Source of the DNA: Glandiceps talaboti | Taxonomy: Eukaryota; Hemichordata; Enteropneusta; Spengelidae | Assembly (NCBI RefSeq): GCF_964340395.1 | Contig: NC_135551.1 | Location: 7,150,563-7,214,562, forward strand | Direction of reading: 5' to 3' | DNA: 64,000 nt | Part shown: positions 1 to 15,600 of the stretch, in pieces | Layout of the letters: each line of letters begins with the position of its first letter | Position numbering within the stretch: the first letter of the stretch is position 1 | Translations under genes and position numbers: made by a program | Notes under the pieces: generated by a model | Database searches by the model: none | What the model was told of the DNA's origin: nothing | The model's input: only the letters and a program-made list of their open reading frames with translations

Positions 1-27
1 AACTTCTTCAGCTGTTTTCTTTTCTCC
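1..27 (-). CDS. DDX10: DDX10 exon 12, partial, cut by window edge
   Basis: Acceptor TGTATTTGTTTACAG ends at 28. The phase-0 continuation reads GEKKTAEEV. It is Lys/Glu-rich like the region after VFG in the family and keeps the frame, but it is only nine codons, so the call rests mainly on the good acceptor. Confidence 0.6.
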
Positions 28-3000
28 CTGTAAACAAATACAGTCGAGATATTACTTCAAGTGGCCATATAGATGAAGAGGTGGTATTTATATTGGATTT
101 TTAATTTATGAAACAATTTTATCATAACTCCCTACTTCAAAAATTAACGTGAAACAAGACTGTGTTTGTAACTCAATAAACTGCAGAAAGCTAATAAAAA
201 AAAATTTAAAAAAATTGTAAAAAGTTTGTTTTTGTATGTATAATAACAAACATTTTACACATTTATTAACCTTTTGCAATTTATTGAATTACAAACAAGT
301 ACTTGGCATATGTTGTTTCTCATTTATATTTCAAGTAGAAAGTCATGATAAAATTGTTTTATAAATAAAAAATCCACAATAAATAGTCAAAATCATCATC
401 TATATATGACCCCAATTCAAGTTGTTTGATTAGATAGATAATATGGAGTTCAAAGTAGCTGTTATATCCCTAATATTTAGATACACAATTAGTTTTCAGG
501 ATATAGCAAAAAAACTGTTTTCATTACAATCCAAGTACACTCATGTCTTAATATCAAGTAGCTAGTTTACTCTTGCTCACTTCTTAGAAATTTGCTTTTC
601 ACATTTTCTGTTTACTTTCAGCTAACTAATCTACTTTCTTTTGTTCTGGATGAGTATAAGTTATCCTTCATTTGTTAATTCATTCATTCATCCATTAAGT
701 CAGCTAGCACACATTATCCCTCCCTCCATTCAATCATACTTTCATTCATTCATTCATCTATCCCTCCCTCCATTCATTTCATTCATCTCTCCCGTCCTTC
801 CTCCATTCATTCATCTATTTGTCCCCTCCATTCAATCATCTATCCCTCCCTTCCTCCATTCATTCATCTCTCCCTCCCTTCCTCCATTCATTCATCTATC
901 CCTCCCTCCCTTCCATTAATTCATCTATCCATCCCTCCCTCCCTCCCTCCCTCCATCCATTCATCCCTCCATCTATTCATTCATCTATTCTATTCATACA
1001 TTTATTCATTCATTCATTCAAGTTACTAACCTGCAAAGATGACGTCTCATCTTCATCACTATCTTCTTCTTGTAACTCTTTATCTACATCTGTTTTACTC
1101 TTGATACCAAATACGTCAGTTCTTTTCACCATAAGTAGATCACTATCATCAACATCATCACCAAGATTGAAATCTGTCTTTTCCTCTAAGCTCACATCTC
1201 CCTGTGACCTTTGTTCAGATTCACTGTCACTTTCTCCTGAATCTGATTCTGAATCTGATTTTGATTTTGAATCTGATTCTGAATCTGATTTCGATTTTGA
1301 ATCTGATGCTAATTCTGGATTGTCCTCACTTTCAATTCTTGGCTGAGTTACCTTCTCTTCAATTTTTGCTTTTTGTTTCATTTTCTCTGCTTTTTGAAGA
1401 AAACGTATTCTTGGTGCTATGGCCAGACCTAGGGAACTAGAAATACAATATTTTCAAATCATTGTAGATCACTGAATCAAATATTGCAGGAGGAAACCGT
1501 AGTACCTGAGGAAAGCCTGCATTGCTCGGTAGAGTCAAACTGAACGACACTCTTCTCAGTTATAGAGTGGTGAATTTTAATCAAACTGCAGTGGTCAGAG
1601 GCAAGTGGTTTAACCACTCGGCCACCAACAACCGTACAGTTGTCAGGGTAATGGCATATGAACTAATCAATTAACAGAATAATGTGATGCTATCAAGGCC
1701 AAATTCAGATTAAGATTCACATGTACATGTAAGTGTGAAGTACAGTTATCTGACGAAGAGTTACAGAAAAAGTTGGTCCAGGACAAAAGAATAATTCCAT
1801 ATAATCCTTATGGCTTTACTGATAAGATAACACCCTATGCAAGAACCTAGGACTGAATCATTGGCCTTTGAATTTTTTGATATCATTGATGATCATAACA
1901 GTAACTAATAACACATCAAGACATTTCCATCTGATTATCGGAAAACTATTTCTGGCAAGTTTTTTCTTGAATAATGATGATTATGCCATGCGTGAGCAAC
2001 AAAACAATATGGAAAATATACTCTGGTCATTCTACGTCATGACAATGTGCATCTATGTCATGGCAATGCATGTCTATCGTACGTCAATGGTTCTGCTGTG
2101 TTCAAAATTGCTATTACTTTTCCCCAGTTTTTCTTTGATCATACTAGCGCTGGTATAATTATGTTATTCTCCAGTATTTGTCTTCACTCAGCTGGAAAAT
2201 AGTCATGACCTATGAGTTGCTATGTTACTACTCATCTAGCAACTAATAATGACAAAGGCCCCCTTAGGTCACTCATATTTTCCTTGGCTGAACAAAGAAA
2301 AATATTGGGAATAACATCTAACTATCCATTAACTTTCTGACAATACACAAATAAAATGTGCTACTTACAAGGCATATTTTTCAGAAGGCAGCTGATAAAT
2401 ATCAAAGACTTCCTTATCACTCATAAGATAAACAGATCTCAGGTAGGATATAAAACATCTCTGAGCGGACTGTTTGAGTTCAAAATTTTTGGCACATATC
2501 GCCTGCAACTTGGCTTGTACTTGAATTAATTTATCTGTATTTATCCTGCAAAAGAGATAATGTAAAAAAACAACCTCATTTTGATATCACAATCTGTTTG
2601 AGATATTTGTAATGTAGAATTAGTCAAAGACATTTAATTATAAAGACGACTTCAAAGCAATCACCATTGTGAGTTTCCTGATAGTTATTTCACAAATCTT
2701 GCCACCAATGAACACAGTAATTCATGCCATCTTGGTACTTTATGAATATCAGTGGGTGGGTGTGGATGGGTTGGTTGGTTGGTTGGTTGGTTGGTTTGTT
2801 CATTCATTCATTCATTCATTGATTCATATAGAATGTAGTGATAAAATGTAGCACTGTGAGTAAGAATTTTGTTAAGCCTGACAATATGAAATATAGCACT
2901 ATTGGTGAGATTTTTATTGAGCCAGACAATAAAATGTAGATTTTTGTTAATAAAATGATAATAAAATGTAGCAATATGAGTACAATAAAATGCAACACTG

Positions 3001-3634
3001 TTAAGTGTTGTTGAGCGAGACAACATTTTGTTTAAAGGTTTTGTAATTTTAATTGTATTACACAAATTGAAAAAAACTCAAAATACAAACCTTATATTTT
3101 CAATTGGTATTTTTCTTTCTTTCAACTTCGGTACCATATGTGTTTCCTCTGAAGGCAGTAAGACAAGCAATGACTCTCCGTCATCATTGTATCTTGCCGT
3201 CCGTCCAGCTCTATGGATGTATGTATTCACATCTTCTGGACAATCAAGCTGAATTACCCAATCTATGGCAGGAAAATCTAGTTTAAAAAAAAAGGTGATG
3301 AAAATAAAATATATGAATATTTTTCTATCATAACTTTTCAAACTGTTCAGTTATCTTATAAATTAAATTCTGATGATTAAGTTAGAGGAAGTGGTATATT
3401 TGAACTGCAGTGCAATACCAAAAAACACTGCTACACATCTGTATGCAAATAATATGCAAATTGCAGGCACAACCATTCCTTGTACATAAAACCATGCAAA
3501 TGCAAGGTATGATTTTTGCTATTTTGGATAAGAACCATACATGATAATAACAAAATGCATTGTGGGCATCAGTGTGGGTACTCATGGGTATTTGTGCTCA
3601 TTTGTTAATTTTGCAATTTCACTTGCTACTCACT

Positions 3635-3687
<53 letters not shown>

Positions 3688-6600
3688 TAGCTAAGATAGA
3701 TAGCTAAGACAGACAGACACACACACACACAGACAGACAGACAGGCAGGCAGACAGACAAACAAACAAACAAACAAACAGATGAAAAGAGGAACAAGCGA
3801 TAGATATAATGACAATAATGAATACTTACCAAGACCTCTAGCTGCAATATCTGTAGCAAGTAAAACAGCATTCTTTTTCTGACAAAACTCTTTATAAATA
3901 GCTACTCTCCTCAGCTGATGTAGTTTACCATATAAAGCCATAACAGTAATACCAGGACGTAATCTACAAAATACCTCATATGTATACTTTACCTGGAATT
4001 ACAATCAATGGAGTATGGTTACATGAATACTTTTATAGAGCACCTATTGATTGGCCATATTTGATTTTTAGGTGATGCAGGCAGCTAGCACATATTTCCC
4101 TAGCAAGACCTCTTTCAATAAGCTTTGACAGAAAGAAACTAAAACCCCTTAGAATAATAGAATGCCCTGGGGAAGACAAGCATTTAGCTCACCAGGTTAT
4201 ATGTATGATTTTAAACCCTCTTTACATAAAGTTAAAATTAAACTATTATAATAAATAGTTGAGTGTTGTAGCTTAAAGTGGCCATATGGATTAGGATTTG
4301 GTATCTAGTTTTATAAATTTTAGTTCATAAAACAATTTTATCATAACTTCCAACTTGAAAAATCAATGTGAAACAGCATATGCCAAGTCCGTGTTTGTAA
4401 CTAAGAAAATTGTAAAATTAATAATAAATGAGTAGAATGTTTGTTCTTGTATGTACGTACACAACAACAAACTTTTCACACATTTTTTTAGCTTTTTGCT
4501 ACGAACTGAGTTGCAAACAAAGACTTGGTCAATGTTGTTCCCCACAGAGTTTTTAAGTAGGAAGCCGTGATTTAATTGTTTTATAAATGAAAAATCCAAA
4601 ATAAATGCCCCCAATCCTCATCCATGAGGCCACTTCGAACACAACAGACATGAGGTCTTGTTCTAACTACCAAAAATCAAAACATGTCTAACCACTACTG
4701 TAACTTTTCAAAACATACAAAGTTCTTTTACGTGTATACACATATTTTTCGTGGCTTTGTGAATGACAACGCAATCACTGACATGACCAGAATTCAGTCC
4801 CACTTTGACTACTTTGTGGTGCCCTAGGCCTCTTGTCAGTCTTGCATGCAAAATGACCTGAACATCAAAAACCACAATATAACATATCATTAATATTACC
4901 ACTTGTGTACCATTTAGTCTGTATTATGATGTGATACATATGGTGGCAAAAAAAAAAAGCTGTTTTCACCCACAAACAAGTGCGACTGTATTAAAGTATT
5001 GTGTGTTGTTTACCTGTTTACAGCTGGCAAGGAAGACTAAAGTTTTCTTTTTCAAGTGATTTCTTATAAAGGAGTATAACATATTCATTTTTTGATCTAG
5101 TGCACACACCACGTAACTCTGAATACGAAATGAAATAAGATAACATCAATATTACATTGTATACTATAAACATGATTCTGGAGAGACAAAAGTTCAGCTT
5201 AGGGTGACCGTATTTTTTTTTCTGTTTCTCATTACCTTACCGACCAAAATTTTCAGCTCAAACATCAAACATGAAAAAAAAAAAAATTTTAATATTTCCC
5301 TGCCCTTAATATTTTGCAGAACAGTGCCCTCTCTGGTAAGAATAAGCAAGTGTCTGGACTGTCGACATCATCTATGATCATGGCGGTGATGATGACACAA
5401 GACAGAAGTTATTCAAGTAGTGGGGCTGAAAACATGACAATTGTGTAGAGATGCTGGGAAAGGGTTTGTTACCAGGAATCCAATAGAAAGAAGTTAGTGG
5501 GGAGGAAAAAAGGTGAGGCACAGAAACATTAAGTTGATTTTTTTATTGTTTTACTTTTTTTTATAAATCGACCGACTGACTGACCCATAGTTGCCATAAA
5601 AAGAGTAATGAGAAACAAAACAAAATTAGAGTCACCCTTATACAAATGTATATGTCTTGGGACATAATTTATGCTGCATGTTTTTGAAGGTATCACAGTA
5701 TTCTAATTACTAATACGTACTTAAGTATCACTTGCAATTGACTGTATTCAAACTTGGTATTATGATGTATATCTCATAAATGTCAAAACTCTGCACATCA
5801 AATTCATTGGTTTGGTTTTGTTCAGCTATGTTTGAAATATGTCTCTATTAAAAGTGCAGAATCAACATCACTTTCTCTGTGTTTCGTAACTTATACTGGC
5901 ATAATTATTTCATTCCTAAATATGTTCCATCATTCAGCAGGAAAACACTCGTGACAACAAAAAAAGGGTTTGTCACTACTCGTTTTTGACTTGTAGTAAC
6001 AAGGCCCCCTATGTCACTCATATTTATCTCAGATGAATGAAGTTATATACCATGCATGTACAAGCCAAATTGAAGGAATTTATACCCCCGTCGTTCTACA
6101 TCATGACAACCTGCGTCTATGTGACGACAACACGTGTCTACGTTACCCACTGGTTCTGCTGTGTTCAAAATATGAGTAATATATTTCCCAAATTTTTCTT
6201 TGATATTTACTGACACTGGTATGGTCATGTTATTCTCCAATATTCTTTTTCATTCAACTGGAAAATATTCGTCTAGCGGCTCGTCCTGACAACGTCCCCT
6301 TAGGTCACTCGTATTTTCGTTTGCTTGAACAAAGAAAAAATATTGGGGAATCACATCTAATTACCTGTTCCAACTGAGCTGGTGTTGAGAATTCATGATG
6401 TTTGTGTACAGAAACATAAACAGGACTTTGTAAACTCAGTCTGGCTAAATCACGAACAGATCTGTAGAAAAAAGCAAAAATAAATCGCACAAAGTTGACC
6501 AAAAAGTTGAATATTTTGAGTTTGAAATCACTATACTGAAAATTGCTGTATACAATTCAGTAAATGCATTCTAGAGAATTAAATAATAAACATGTACATG

Positions 6601-9600
6601 GCTGCATTGACTCAGACATCTAGATACTTTCTCTTCGATTTCTAGAAAACCTATAAACACGATATATACAGTTATGGAGATATTCATAATAGAGAAGTTA
6701 TGTTTTTGTATTGTTTTTTTGTATTTTATTGGACATTTATTGGCCTGAAATAAAGACATAATAACAATAATTTGACATTTTCACATAATTCTATCACTGT
6801 ACAACATATCCTAGTTGTTCTTATTTAACGGCGCCTTTTGACAATAGCTTATTAATACATAAGTATCATATTAAAGGCGCCTTTCCAAAATTTGCCATGG
6901 TGGTGCTCTACTTCCTGTCTGTGTGTATCTTGGGGTATACATGGTATAGGTTACTCAGTTAATTATAGAGCACTGCTGCTTTCCTCGATGTCTGAATATG
7001 AAAAACATCCCTGATTTACACTTCTACAGAATACCAAGGGACTAAGCTCTTATGAAACGGTACAATGAGGTGATGATACCCCAATTTGAGTGAGGGCGCT
7101 GTATTCTCAATTTCCTGTTTGCAGTCTGGAATGGCCTATTATAACGATAATGAATGAAAGATTGACTCAAACCAAGGAACATGTACCGCCACTCTTAATC
7201 ACAAAACCATGGGAAATAACATGTACTTTATAAACACAGACTGACTTTGTGTTACAGAAAAGGCAAGTTTGTCTTTCTGGTGCTAGACTCTCAATAACTG
7301 CATTCATTTCAAACTAGTGTAATACTAACATTATGTACTTGTAGACGTACATTTCCTTTGGTACAAGTTTACAGACATAGACTTACTTTGTTTGTGTTGC
7401 AGAAAACAGTAGAGTTTGTCTTTCAGATGGTAGATTCTCAATAATGGCATTCATCGTCTTCTCAAAACCAAGATCTAGAATTCTATCGGCTTCATCTAGA
7501 ACTGTAACATAAAATAACAAATAGTCATGTTATTCATTTGAATAGTAAAGACTTAAGATGAAGTACAAGTATTTAGTAATGAAATTCCTACTCACAGAGT
7601 CAAAATAATTCTTGGAAGAGAATCACAAATTTTCGCCGACATCTCATTAGCATCATCAGTGGTGTACTACAAAGGGGTATTATCACGTGTCTCGGACACC
7701 CCTGACGATTGATGCTGATGAGATGTCGTCGGTGACACTTTGGAATTTGCTTCCAAGAATTTTTTAAGCTCTGAGGGTAGAAATTGACTCACTAAGTATG
7801 AAGCCAGAGTCCATGAACATTCATTCTCAAAGTACAAGTAATCTCATGGAATTGAAATCCAAATCATAGAATCAACGTAACCCTCTCCTTACTGTAAATC
7901 TGGAATTTTTTGTTGAAGACTTTCACTTATGTTGCTGGACAACAAAAAATGCAAAAATAAGTCGTGACTAAAATGCTTTCTTGTACATGAACACAATGTA
8001 CCAGTCTGGTAATTAGTAAAAGTAAGTAGTGACTAAAATCCCTTCGTGTACATGATGAACACAATGTACCAGTCTGGTAATTAGTAAAAATAAGTAGTGA
8101 CTAAAAGGCCTTCTTGTACATGAACACAATGTACCAGTCTGGTAATTAGTAAAAATAAGTAGTGACTAAAAGGCCTTCTTGTACATGAACACAATGTACC
8201 AGTCTGGTAAATAGTGAAAATAAGTAGTGACTAAAAGGCCTTCTTGTACATGAACACAATGTACCAGTCTGGTAATTAGTGAAAATATGTCTTTGAGAAC
8301 TAGCTGATGACTGATCATGACAAATCATGAAATTTTCTAGTAGCAAAATTATCTACATTGACAGTATTCATCTCTAAGTCATTGATTCTGTACCATGGGA
8401 ACTGTTAACGCTAAAAACCATCAAATCAATCCAATGATTTTCCAAATTTCATGAACTTCACTTGCAAAAGGTAAGTACAATTTATAACTTTGTAGAACAC
8501 TGCCAAAAGATGATAATTACAAATAGGCATGATATGTATGCCATCTATAAGCCATATTCCAGCTATCAGAAAGACAAAAGATTTTATAGTTTGACCACTA
8601 GGAGTGCTGTTCGCCAGCAGCTATTAGACCATATATATAAATGATACTACAGCACCCCTTTGTCAAAATCATTATTCCCCATTGCATTCTTCCCCAATCA
8701 AAAATATTTTACTAAATTGTATTTCAGATCAGATGTCAGGTTGTTGAAAGATTCACAAAGTTTTAGCAAGTCTGACGTCAGTGACAGCTTTGATTGACAT
8801 CATAAAGTGTAAGTCATGGTATATGTATATCAATGGCATACATGTAAAATGTCATCTCCAGAGGATGCAGTCATCTATTTAATTCAGTCGACTATACATT
8901 GTACTTTTACACAGTAGTTTACCGGTACAATTTGTCTCAAACTCAATATACCACACATACAAGACAAGTTGTACACATTCAAACTGAAAAATATGAGATT
9001 TATACCCTGGTCACTCTGTGATATTTGTTTGCCTTGCAGTGCTGTGATATGAGTCAAGACCTTACAGAGTCCCATTATTGTATTATGTGTTGTTTCTGTC
9101 GGAATGTTTAATTGTTATCATTTTCCAACATTTTTCTTTACCCAGCTAAACAAGACTTGTGAAATAAGAGAGAGAGCTTAGTCATTATTACTCATCCTCT
9201 TCAACTTGCAGTAACAGGGCCCCTTATGTCACCGGTATTTTTCTTGACCGCCATACATTTAACTAGTGAGAAATGATGTTATCATCCATATTGAGGATAT
9301 GAAAATGTTCTTCATACATACTACATGTACGTACCTAACATGAGTAGATTACTGCATTCAAAGTAACTCGTTTCATCCATATGTTGTAGCATACGTCCTG
9401 GTGTACACACAATTATATTAGTCCTGTGTATCCTCTCACTCTCCTCCTTCAAGTCCTACAAGATAGAAATACAGAAATATTCTGTTTGTACACAACAATG
9501 ATTTTTGGTGCTAGTACAGGGAAACTAATCCCACAGATATATGACTGTTTACTGACAAAGATGACCTCAAAAACACTACTACTAACTGTCTGCCCTGATA

Positions 9601-12600
9601 CAGTGATAGCATTTGACTCCAGCAAATGTATAACAGACTAAGTCAATACCCCATAAACAACCTATTGGAAAAAAGAAAGAATCGTGCTATTTGGCCACTG
9701 GGGGCACTGTTTGGAAGCAGGAATCCATGAGTACTATGCTACTAATACTATGCCACACATTGATATCCATAAATTCTCTCAACCATTTGAAATAGTTTTG
9801 CTTTCTTTGTTGTCAATAATTTGATTTTCACTCCTAAAGCTCTCTTATAAGTACATTCTATCACTGACTCCAGATGTATGTGTTGTTGTTGTTGTTGTTG
9901 TCATCCATGTTGAAATGTGTCCCTCATTTTCTCTTATGGGGGGGGGGCCTACTCCCCTTATTTGAGTATATGTATATGTGCCACCCTTTGGGGTGTGTTT
10001 TCTAGCCCTTTGGTCTAAAATGGGGTCTGTTGTTTTTTTGAGCTGAAGAGTCTAAAATTGGGTCCACTTTACATTATTTTTTATTTTGCTTGGTCTAAAA
10101 TGTGGTCCATTGTCCTTTACGAAATCATAACAGTCTGTTACAGCCATTAATTGCCCCAAAATGTTGCCTCCTGAGGAAACTCTATTTAGGTCTATTGATT
10201 TATGGTCAAAGTGGATATATACCATCTAAAAATGGGGCCTGGACTTTCCAGCACTGGCCACACACCCCTACCAGAGCTGGCCACTGGTACAGCCCTCGGG
10301 GTGTTCTCATCCACTCAAAATAGCTTCATGGGTAGGTAATCAGATTACAGTCTATTACAACCTATTTTTATCATTACTGATCTCCTTTGGCTCACATCTG
10401 AATTGATCACAGATTTTTTCGCAGTCTATTTTTTTTTACCTTTACTTTGACTATTTCACCGGGCACCAAGCCAATATGGAGACATTTTCAGCAGTTTTGT
10501 GATGTTGTATACTCTACCAGTGTTTAAAGTAAACACCAATCAATCAATCAATTACTTTAACTCTAGTCTAAAAACTCTAGGATGATCGTTATATTCAAGT
10601 ACCCAATCCATGACTGAACAGAACAGAATTTAACTGATCTGAACTGATCTGAACAGAACAGAACAGAACAGAACAGAACAGAACAGAACAGAACAGAACA
10701 GAAAAGAACAGAACAGAACAGAACAGAACAGAACAGAACATGTGGGTTCCCATTGACACACAGAGTACATAGTACATATATATTTAGAAGTATTACTATA
10801 CAATGCTACAACTACCATCAACAAATCTGTCAACTGTGAAATACAAGAGTTCAGTCATTAGTTATATTCCATATTGTTTATCATATTCAAATTTATAGGT
10901 ATTATTTGCAAAATAAAATCAATCAATATTTTGTTCTAAAATCATTACAAAAACTCCCCACACTTGACTGTACTTCCAACCAACCACACCCTCCCAACCC
11001 CAGCACTGAATGATTAAGTTTCCGTATAAATACACATGCTGGTAGAGATATATTTCTATTTTGATATACACAAGGACAGCACCACCATAATGAGTTATGT
11101 TAACCTCTGAGGCCCACCACCTCCACCCTCACACTGCCGCCCCCAGCTTTGAATCCATAATTAAGTCTCCATGCACACATGCTGGTAATGGTATATTTCT
11201 GTTTTGTAAATACAATAACTGCACCACCACAAGGAGTTCTGTGAACCCATCATAAGTGCCCATAAACACTTGCTGGTAAAGGTTTAATTTTATTTTTTTA
11301 TGTAATGACAGTACCATGACAAGGCGGTCTGTCAAGTAATACACATGTACCTCTATCACCAGGTACCCTCCATCCTCTGCCTATCACTGGACCACTATTC
11401 TACATGTAAAAACACTGACACTTGATTTAAATCCTAGTTCCCATCATCCCACATGCCCAGTCATCACATACTGGTGGAAAGATCTGTTGATGTTCCTTGT
11501 GTAAATGTCGATGACCTTCATTGATATGCAAAAGTAAATAAGGCCCCAGACACTGAATCAAATTAGGCAGGGGTGATGGGTGGAGTAATTATTCGCCTTT
11601 AGTGTTAAATGAAGGACTTCAAGGCCATGAGAAATACTGTTATGTAAGATCTCTTGTCAAAATCAATACTGTTCAGACAATACAAATATTCTAACCTTTT
11701 CTATAACATCATAACTGTCTCTGTTTTAAAGTGTTTGTTGTTGGCAAATATTTCCAAACCTTTATTTTCATTTCTAAGATTTAAAACAAATACTGTGTTT
11801 TCAGTATAAAATTCTAATTTTCCACTCCGTATTATAAAACAGTGACATCACTAAATCTATTTTACATGAAAAAAATGTTATAAAACTGCAAAATTCTAAA
11901 CATCACCAACTTGAAGTATGTATCTCTCAGCTTTTGGATGACGTGTGTGGATCATGATGTGATATCTCACTGTGACTCTTAAAGTTAAAAACTGAAACAT
12001 TAGTGGAATCAATAATTTATTTTACTCCAGTAATGTTTCAGTTTAGCGTCACAGTGAGTACAATTTCTTTCTTTTTTTCACCTTTTTCATTCTCACTTCA
12101 TATTTTATCTCTCTTCATCCGTAATTTGAGCCAGAATTTTTGGGGGGGTTTTTTTTTAACATACTTTCATTATGCAACACACCTCTACCTTTAAATGGTA
12201 ACTACAAAACTTACATGTCACGTCAATTTCTGCTGACATCTCATCAGAATTTCAGTGTTCTCCACAAGTTTTTTTGTTTTTTTGAGGGGCGCAACACCCC
12301 CTCATCAGGGGTGTACTACATCTCACTTGATACTATGAACTCAGAGTCTAGGAATATCAATTCTTGTGTGATTTTAATTTATCAGAATATCTTCGCTTTT
12401 TTTTCTGATCTTTGAGCTGACATTTGTTCAATTGTACAAATCAGATACTAGCATTCTACATGACAAAGGGAATTGTGTAGAGGAGAAAAATCCAAATGTC
12501 TTCCTAAAAAAAACATCAAAATATTACAAATTCGGTCGTTTTAATAGAATGAAAAAAGCTGACAAAAAATTTCAACGGTTTCTATTTATTAGAATAATGA

Positions 12601-15600
12601 TTTTTATATTTTTCTACGCAAGATAGAAGAAAAAAATCAAGTTATCTAGAGAAAATTACATAAAGGATGACTGGTTTTTTTGCCAAATCACTAATTATTC
12701 ATGTGGCTCTGTGGGAGACATTTAAAGTGTGCTCAGAGTATCTATGGAGATAATGAGAAACATGTTAATCTAATTAATACTATGTGTGTGTCCTTGGGCA
12801 ATTATCTAGTTAATGAATCATGACAACAACCTCATGAATATTCATGATGTTCAACAACATGGGGGCAATGACCATATGGATTTTGAACCAAGCAATTCTA
12901 CTAGGTGTATTTTTAGAATCAAGGTTGCACAGGGCATGGTGACATGATTGTTACACCTCTGGGGAGAAAAAAGAAAAGACCCCACTGTGAACAGAAAGTG
13001 GCCACTAGGGGGCAGTATACAAACAGCACAATTTGTGATTTCTTTGCAATTTCTGTTCTTCATACATGTGTTATCACACCTTGCATCTTGTGAAGGTGTT
13101 TCTCTCTTTGAGACACCAAAATATTGACAATTTTTGTCTTTTGACACAAGTAAATTAAGAAACATTCATGTACCTGTACTATAGTTATAGTATGCAGGTT
13201 ATCTAAGTAATACAAAGGTAAATATTTCTCTCTCTCTGTCTCAGATTGTTACATAATGTTCAAGGCCAAATAAAATACCAGAGATGTAGATAAGGGCTGA
13301 TAGCCAGCAAAAACACCTTGCTACTCCACTCTCTCAAGGGGCTACTTTTCCAGAAATTTGTGTGTTTAAATTCCTTTATTTCAACCACATCGATTGTTGG
13401 GTACATTTATGCATCTCCCTTTTTTTTCCAATTTTACCTGCTATGTTTAAAATTGCCTACATCCCTGAGGTAAGTATTCACAAAACCATCACTTTCACAT
13501 ACATAACATAATTCTGTCACACTTGGGTATTCCTGAGATTCACAGCTAGATTCAATGTGCAAATTATGGGATATGGGATAACAGTCACAAATTTTGGGAT
13601 AACATTCACAAAGTATGGGATATCATCAGTGTGCCCTCTTAAAGCATATTTGACGCGCCACTGACACACACTTTCTAATGACGCACCAAAATTTGGTGTT
13701 CCCCTATCTCTTACTCTGTAGTGACTTTTAATAATAAGAAATGCCAGTTTTCTCATTTTGACTCACAACAACAAAATTTGGATATCATTAGAGGGCACCC
13801 TGGACAAAGTATGGGATAACATTCACAAATTATGGGATGCCATTCACAAGCGATAATCTTAGTAAATTCTAGATTCTTCTACAACATAAACAAAAGACAC
13901 AAACAAAAATCACGTCTGACTTAAAATGTTTGTGCATGAGTAGCCTACCTGTAGACTTGAAGGATAAACACTACTTTACACAATTTCTGCTATCCTGACT
14001 TAATTTTGATTTTTTTTAAAAACATTTTTCCTTGTCCTTCCATGTCTCCTAAGATTCTTTACATCTGCAGGTATTAATTAATCCATGCCCCGCCACACTC
14101 ATAACGAAAACACTGGCGTAAATTTGAATACAATCTGACTTACGTTGGCCAACTGGTCACATTTCTATATACTTGCCTATAAAAAAAATCTCTCATAGCG
14201 ACACCTAATTATGGATTCATCATGTGACCTGAGTGTGAAATTTAAATATGTCTAACTATGTATTTGACCAATTGTGTTCTAAGACAGAATGCCTTTGAGC
14301 ATCATTGAGTAATCATCGCAGGCGAGGACGGAGAAGTGAAAATTCAAAAACTCAAAATGTCAATTTAGGATATAGGAAATAGTGTACTTGTAAAGTAGCA
14401 TTCATCCTTCAATTCTACAGGTAGGCTTGTGTTTGAATCTAACTTCGGGGGAAAACTGTCTAAACCTACACTCCATGAATCCAAGTCTACAAATAATACA
14501 TTGATTAACGTGGCTACGTAAACACATGAATGAAGACATGATTTGTATAGTAGAAATCATATATAAGCGTGACGCTTGGGGAAATTAATTGACAGCGTTT
14601 CTTAGAACTCCTTGAGAGTGAAGGAGAGAGGTTGAGTAATACTATAGTAATAGACAGCCTTTGTGACAAAGATTGGCTCCAAGGACATGAGAAACCTGTT
14701 ATGACACACATTACTTGGAAAGCTCATTAACTGTGACAAAATGCAAACATTTATTCTTCACAACAAATCTATACATGACACTGTAATGGTAATATAGGCA
14801 ACTGTGTTAAAGGGACATACATGGTCTGCAACTTGTAAGAATTTGTTTGTCATTTTTTTGTTTCCTTCCACATAAGGACTAATAAAAGAAAATTGTGTGG
14901 TTCCGGTTACGCTCAATTTTAGAATAGGTGGGGAAGGTAGATTTTATTTTATTTTATTACATTTTTTTCTTCATTTGTGAGTGTCTAGTTCAGGTAGTTA
15001 TGTTTTCCGTTGATTTCCGGATGGTCTCTGTTTTATTGGTTTCTTCTCATCAGATGCACAGCCACCATCACAGATTGGAAGAATAGTTTTATTGTCTTTT
15101 TAAATGGCTGTCAGTTTCATCAGCCACTATTTCTGGCTAAACATCACTATTTTCACGATTTAATTTTTTTTCTCGAATACGTCAAAAAAAAGTTTACAAT
15201 CAGGGTGAAAAACTAGGTGGGGTCGGGTAGCTGGCACCAAACAATTTTTTTTTCAGACCTAAAAGGTTACTTCTCTTTTACCATTCACTATCACTTGTCT
15301 AAAAAACCAGCAGTCATTGGCAAAACTCCTACTTTATAAACTGCTTTGATACTGTAGTTTAATAGATTGACAGATAGTTTGAGAAAATACAGTATCACAG
15401 CAGTTAATACAGTGGCAGTTTTTTGCCAAGAGACAGTGAACGATAAAATATCAGTGACATTTTTTTTTTTGGAAAGAAAACTGATGAAAAATACTTCCAA
15501 GTTGATGTCCCTTTAACTTTGGTAGACTGAACCCAAGGGACTAATTTCTATGCAAATCAAAATTATTAAAAGCTTTGCCAACTTTGCTATATAAAAGCTT

